This document shows, piece after piece, positions 61,601-64,000 of a DNA stretch of 64,000 nt. The stretch covers positions 2,170,001 to 2,234,000 of the forward strand of contig NZ_CP061378.1 of assembly GCF_015624485.1 (NCBI RefSeq). Reading direction: 5' to 3'. Below the pieces are notes generated by a model. That model saw only the letters and a list, made by a program, of their open reading frames with translations, searched no databases and had not been told where the DNA came from. How positions within the stretch are numbered: the first letter of the stretch is position 1; every line of letters starts with the position of its first letter. The DNA comes from Bradyrhizobium genosp. L. GTDB taxonomy: Bacteria; Pseudomonadota; Alphaproteobacteria; Rhizobiales; Xanthobacteraceae. A program made the translations under genes and the position numbers.

Positions 61601-63535
61601 ATGACAAGCAGCGACATGTCACATCAGGCGCCGAAGCCAGCGTCCCCGTCGGTGACCGCCCGGCACCAGGCCACGCTGCAGGCGCTGCCGTTCTCCGACA
61701 CGCGTGATTTCGACGACGCCGCGCGCGGCTTCCTCGGCACCATCGAGAACGCGAAGATCAGCTCCGCGCAGGGCCGGACGGTCTGGAGCCTCGAGCCTTA
61801 CGGCTTCTTGTCGGAGGAGACCGCGCCGCCGACGGTCGATCCCAGCCTGTGGCGGCAGTCGCGGCTCAACATGCATCATGGCCTGTTCGAGGTAGTGCCG
61901 GCCGTCTACCAGGTGCGCGGGCTCGACATCGCCAACATGACGCTGATCGAAGGCGACACGGGTGTCATCGTGGTCGACACGCTGACCTCGATCGAGGGCG
62001 CGCGGGCCGCAATGGAGCTGTACTTCGAGCATCGCGGCAGGAAGCCGGTCGTCGCCGTGATCTTCTCCCACACCCACACCGACCATTGGGGCGGCGCGCG
62101 CGGCGTGGTCGATGACGCGATGCTGGCGGCCGGCGTGCCGGTCATCGCGCCGAACTTCTTCATGGAGCACGCGGTCTCGGAGAACATCATCGCAGGGCCC
62201 GCGATGCTGCGTCGCGCGCAGTACCAGTTCGGCCCGTTCCTCGCCAAGGGCGTGCGTGGCCACGTCGATTGCGGGCTCGGCAAGACCATGGCGGCCGGCG
62301 GCGTGGCGCTGTTGCGGCCGACCGATCTGATCGTCGCGACCGGCGACGTCAGGGTGATCGACGGCGTCGAATTCGAATTCCAGATGGCGCCGAACAGCGA
62401 GGCGCCGGCGGAGATGCATTTCTTCATCCCGCGCTACAGGCTGTTGAACCTCGCGGAGAACTGCACGCACAACTTCCACAATCTGCTGCCGTTCCGCGGC
62501 GCCGACGTCCGTGATGCGCTGGCCTGGTCGAAATATCTCGGCGAAGCCCTGCAGATGTGGGGCGGCAGGGCCGAGGCGATGTGCGGCCAGCATCACTGGC
62601 CGGTGTGGGGCAGGGAGCGGATCGATACCATGATCCGCCAGCAGCGCGACCTCTACAAATACGCGCATGACCAGACCATTCGGCTGATGAACCACGGGCT
62701 CAACGCCGCTGAGATCGCCGAGGCGATCCGGCTGCCGCAGAGCCTCGAGGGCGCCTGGCACGGCCGCGGCTATTACGGCCATATCCGGCACAATGTGAAG
62801 GCGATCTACCAGAAATATCTCGGCTGGTACGACGCCAATCCGGTCAACCTCGATCCATTGCCGCCGGTCGAGGCCGGGAAAAAGTATGTCGAGTACATGG
62901 GCGGGGCGGATGCGATCCTGAAGCGGGCTACTGCGGATTTCGCCAAGGGCGAATTCCGCTTCGTGGCGCAGGCGCTGAGCCATCTGGTGTTTGCCGAGCC
63001 TGACAACCAGGCGGTGCGCGCGTTGCTGGCCGATACGTTCGAGCAGCTCGGCTACGCCTCGGAAAGCTCGACCTGGCGCAACGCCTATCTGTTCGGCGCC
63101 CAGGAGTTGCGACAGGGCATGCCGAAGACGCCGCCGCGCTCCCCGATGCCGCGCGAGACGCTGGCTGCGCTGCGCACCGAGCAGCTCTGGGACGTGCTCG
63201 GCATCCGCCTCAATGGCCCCAAGGCCGAAGGCGAGCGCATCGTGCTGAACTGGAATTTTACCGATACCGGCGAAAGCTTCATCCTCAATCTGGAGAACTC
63301 GGCGCTGACCTATGTGAAGGGCGCGCAGGCTTCCGATGCGCAGGCCGGCTTTACGCTCGCGCGCGGCGTGCTCGATGAAGTCATCGCCAAGCTGACCACG
63401 TTTCCGGAGGCGGTCGCTGCAGGCAAGATCAAGGTGACCGGCGACCCGATGCAGCTCGCGGAGCTGATGGCGCTGATGGATGAATTCCCGCGGATGTTCG
63501 AGATCGTCGAGCCGAAGCGGGCGGTGGTGACCTGA
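61601..63535 (+). CDS. Alkyl sulfatase of the metallo-beta-lactamase fold (SdsA/Yjcs type)
   Basis: The 644-residue enzyme has the metal motif SHTHTDHWGG (His157, His159, Asp161, His162), a dimerisation region, and a C-terminal sterol-carrier-like domain (about 520-640, QAGFTLARGVLDEVIAKL). It matches SDS-type alkylsulfatases that release sulfate from primary or secondary alkyl sulfates. No signal peptide is visible, so it probably acts in the cytoplasm after uptake. It starts 34 bases after the monooxygenase gene. Confidence 0.88.
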   Translation: MTSSDMSHQAPKPASPSVTARHQATLQALPFSDTRDFDDAARGFLGTIENAKISSAQGRTVWSLEPYGFLSEETAPPTVDPSLWRQSRLNMHHGLFEVVPAVYQVRGLDIANMTLIEGDTGVIVVDTLTSIEGARAAMELYFEHRGRKPVVAVIFSHTHTDHWGGARGVVDDAMLAAGVPVIAPNFFMEHAVSENIIAGPAMLRRAQYQFGPFLAKGVRGHVDCGLGKTMAAGGVALLRPTDLIVATGDVRVIDGVEFEFQMAPNSEAPAEMHFFIPRYRLLNLAENCTHNFHNLLPFRGADVRDALAWSKYLGEALQMWGGRAEAMCGQHHWPVWGRERIDTMIRQQRDLYKYAHDQTIRLMNHGLNAAEIAEAIRLPQSLEGAWHGRGYYGHIRHNVKAIYQKYLGWYDANPVNLDPLPPVEAGKKYVEYMGGADAILKRATADFAKGEFRFVAQALSHLVFAEPDNQAVRALLADTFEQLGYASESSTWRNAYLFGAQELRQGMPKTPPRSPMPRETLAALRTEQLWDVLGIRLNGPKAEGERIVLNWNFTDTGESFILNLENSALTYVKGAQASDAQAGFTLARGVLDEVIAKLTTFPEAVAAGKIKVTGDPMQLAELMALMDEFPRMFEIVEPKRAVVT

Positions 63536-63539
63536 AGGA

Positions 63540-63626
63540 CGTAGGGTGGGCAAAGGCGCGAGCGCCGTGCCCACCATCCACGACGTGCTCGTGAGGGTGG
63601 GCACGCTGCGCTTTGCCCACCCTACG
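63540..63626. repeat. Nested palindrome between convergent genes
   Basis: CGTAGGGTGGGCAAAG (63540-63555) pairs perfectly with 63611-63626, and inside it GTGCCCACC (63567-63575) pairs with GGTGGGCAC (63596-63604). It lies five bases after the sulfatase stop and 28 bases before the end of the convergent livF gene. It may terminate or protect both transcripts. Confidence 0.85.
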
Positions 63627-63654
63627 GCCTTAGGATGACGGGGGACTGGCGGCC

Positions 63655-64000
63655 TCAAATCCCCAGATACGCCGCCTGCACCTGCTTGTTGTCGGCGAGT
63701 TCGGCGCTCGAGCCCTGCATGATGACATTGCCGCTTTCGAGCACATAGGCGCGCTGCACCAGCGACAGCGCGCGGCTGACATTCTGCTCGACCAGGAGGA
63801 TCGCGGTGCCCATCTTGTGGATCTCGCCGATCTTCTCGAAGGTCACGTCGGTCATGACGGGCGCGAGCCCTAGCGAGGGCTCGTCGAGCATCAAGAGCCG
63901 CGGCTTCAGCATCAGGCCGCGGCCGACCGCGACCATCTGCTGCTCGCCGCCGCTCATGGTGCCGGCGAGTTGCTTCCTGCGGTCGGCGAGGCGGGGGAAG
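63655..64000 (-). CDS. LivF-type ABC transporter ATPase, C-terminal part
   Basis: The frame is open to the right edge, so the N-terminus with Walker A is outside the window. The visible 114 residues include FPRL-like LPRLADRRKQLAGTMSGGEQ (signature motif), Walker B LLMLDEPSLGLAP, VEQNVSRALSLVQRAYVLE and the end QVQAAYLGI typical of LivF. An ATG at 63957 is internal. It belongs to a further branched-chain-type transporter to the right. Confidence 0.9.
   Translation of the reverse strand, partial: FPRLADRRKQLAGTMSGGEQQMVAVGRGLMLKPRLLMLDEPSLGLAPVMTDVTFEKIGEIHKMGTAILLVEQNVSRALSLVQRAYVLESGNVIMQGSSAELADNKQVQAAYLGI

Noticed and set aside
1..64000. tRNA, rRNA genes and CRISPR arrays
   Set aside because: None was recognised. 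The repeats seen are palindromic and not regularly spaced direct repeats.

Overview
The window reads as chromosomal DNA of a Bradyrhizobium- or Rhodopseudomonas-like alphaproteobacterium. The evidence is high G+C, many LivJ/LivHM/LivG/LivF-type transporters, families common in that group (hydantoinase pairs, single-chain acyl-CoA carboxylase, flavoprotein monooxygenases), and several copies of short intergenic palindromes. The assignment comes from content and not from a database search. No rRNA, tRNA or CRISPR array was seen.

Layout. 1-0.9 kb: end of an insertion-sequence transposase cut by the window edge. 1.3-3.5 kb: CmcJ/NvfI-like oxidoreductase and an MFS permease. 3.5-6.8 kb (minus): a four-gene coupled operon of DUF305 protein, beta-propeller protein, ECF sigma factor and anti-sigma factor. 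7.0-12.0 kb: hydantoinase/oxoprolinase subunits B and A plus a periplasmic binding protein. 12.2-22.1 kb: enolase-superfamily enzyme, single-chain acyl-CoA carboxylase, Baeyer-Villiger-type monooxygenase, GMC oxidoreductase with a subunit-3 partner, and an HtrA-like protease. 22.3-25.8 kb (minus): hydrolase, O-acetylhomoserine sulfhydrylase and nicotinate phosphoribosyltransferase.

25.8-40.7 kb is the most coherent block and looks like a nicotinate-degradation locus. nicA and nicB (nicotinate to 6-hydroxynicotinate) run left. A divergent operon runs right with 6-hydroxynicotinate reductase, an ApbE-related UPF0280 protein, an AA_synth (DUF1185) protein, a complete Liv-type ABC transporter and a MarR regulator. 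Further right, a divergent pair encodes enamidase and ferredoxin-NADP+ reductase. GTATAC-centred palindromes overlap plausible core promoters at all four transcription starts, so one repressor, probably the MarR protein, may control the whole locus. Reductase plus enamidase is the reductive route known from Eubacterium barkeri. It differs from the oxidative 2,5-dihydroxypyridine route of Pseudomonas putida.

40.7-46.7 kb (minus): a reduced sox cluster (soxF, X, Y, Z, A; no soxB or soxCD seen) behind a two-subunit molybdenum hydroxylase. 46.8-53.1 kb: an MFS exporter, a repeat-rich non-coding stretch with a large structured element, and an iron/polyamine-type ABC transporter. 53.1-63.5 kb: a locus around a TetR regulator, with an SsuABC/NMT1-type ABC transporter split into two divergent units, a DapA-like lyase/aldolase, GNAT, epimerase-like protein, a second monooxygenase and an alkylsulfatase. 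Two matching 16-bp operators cover the -35 boxes of the two transporter units. The right edge cuts a LivF-type ATPase gene.
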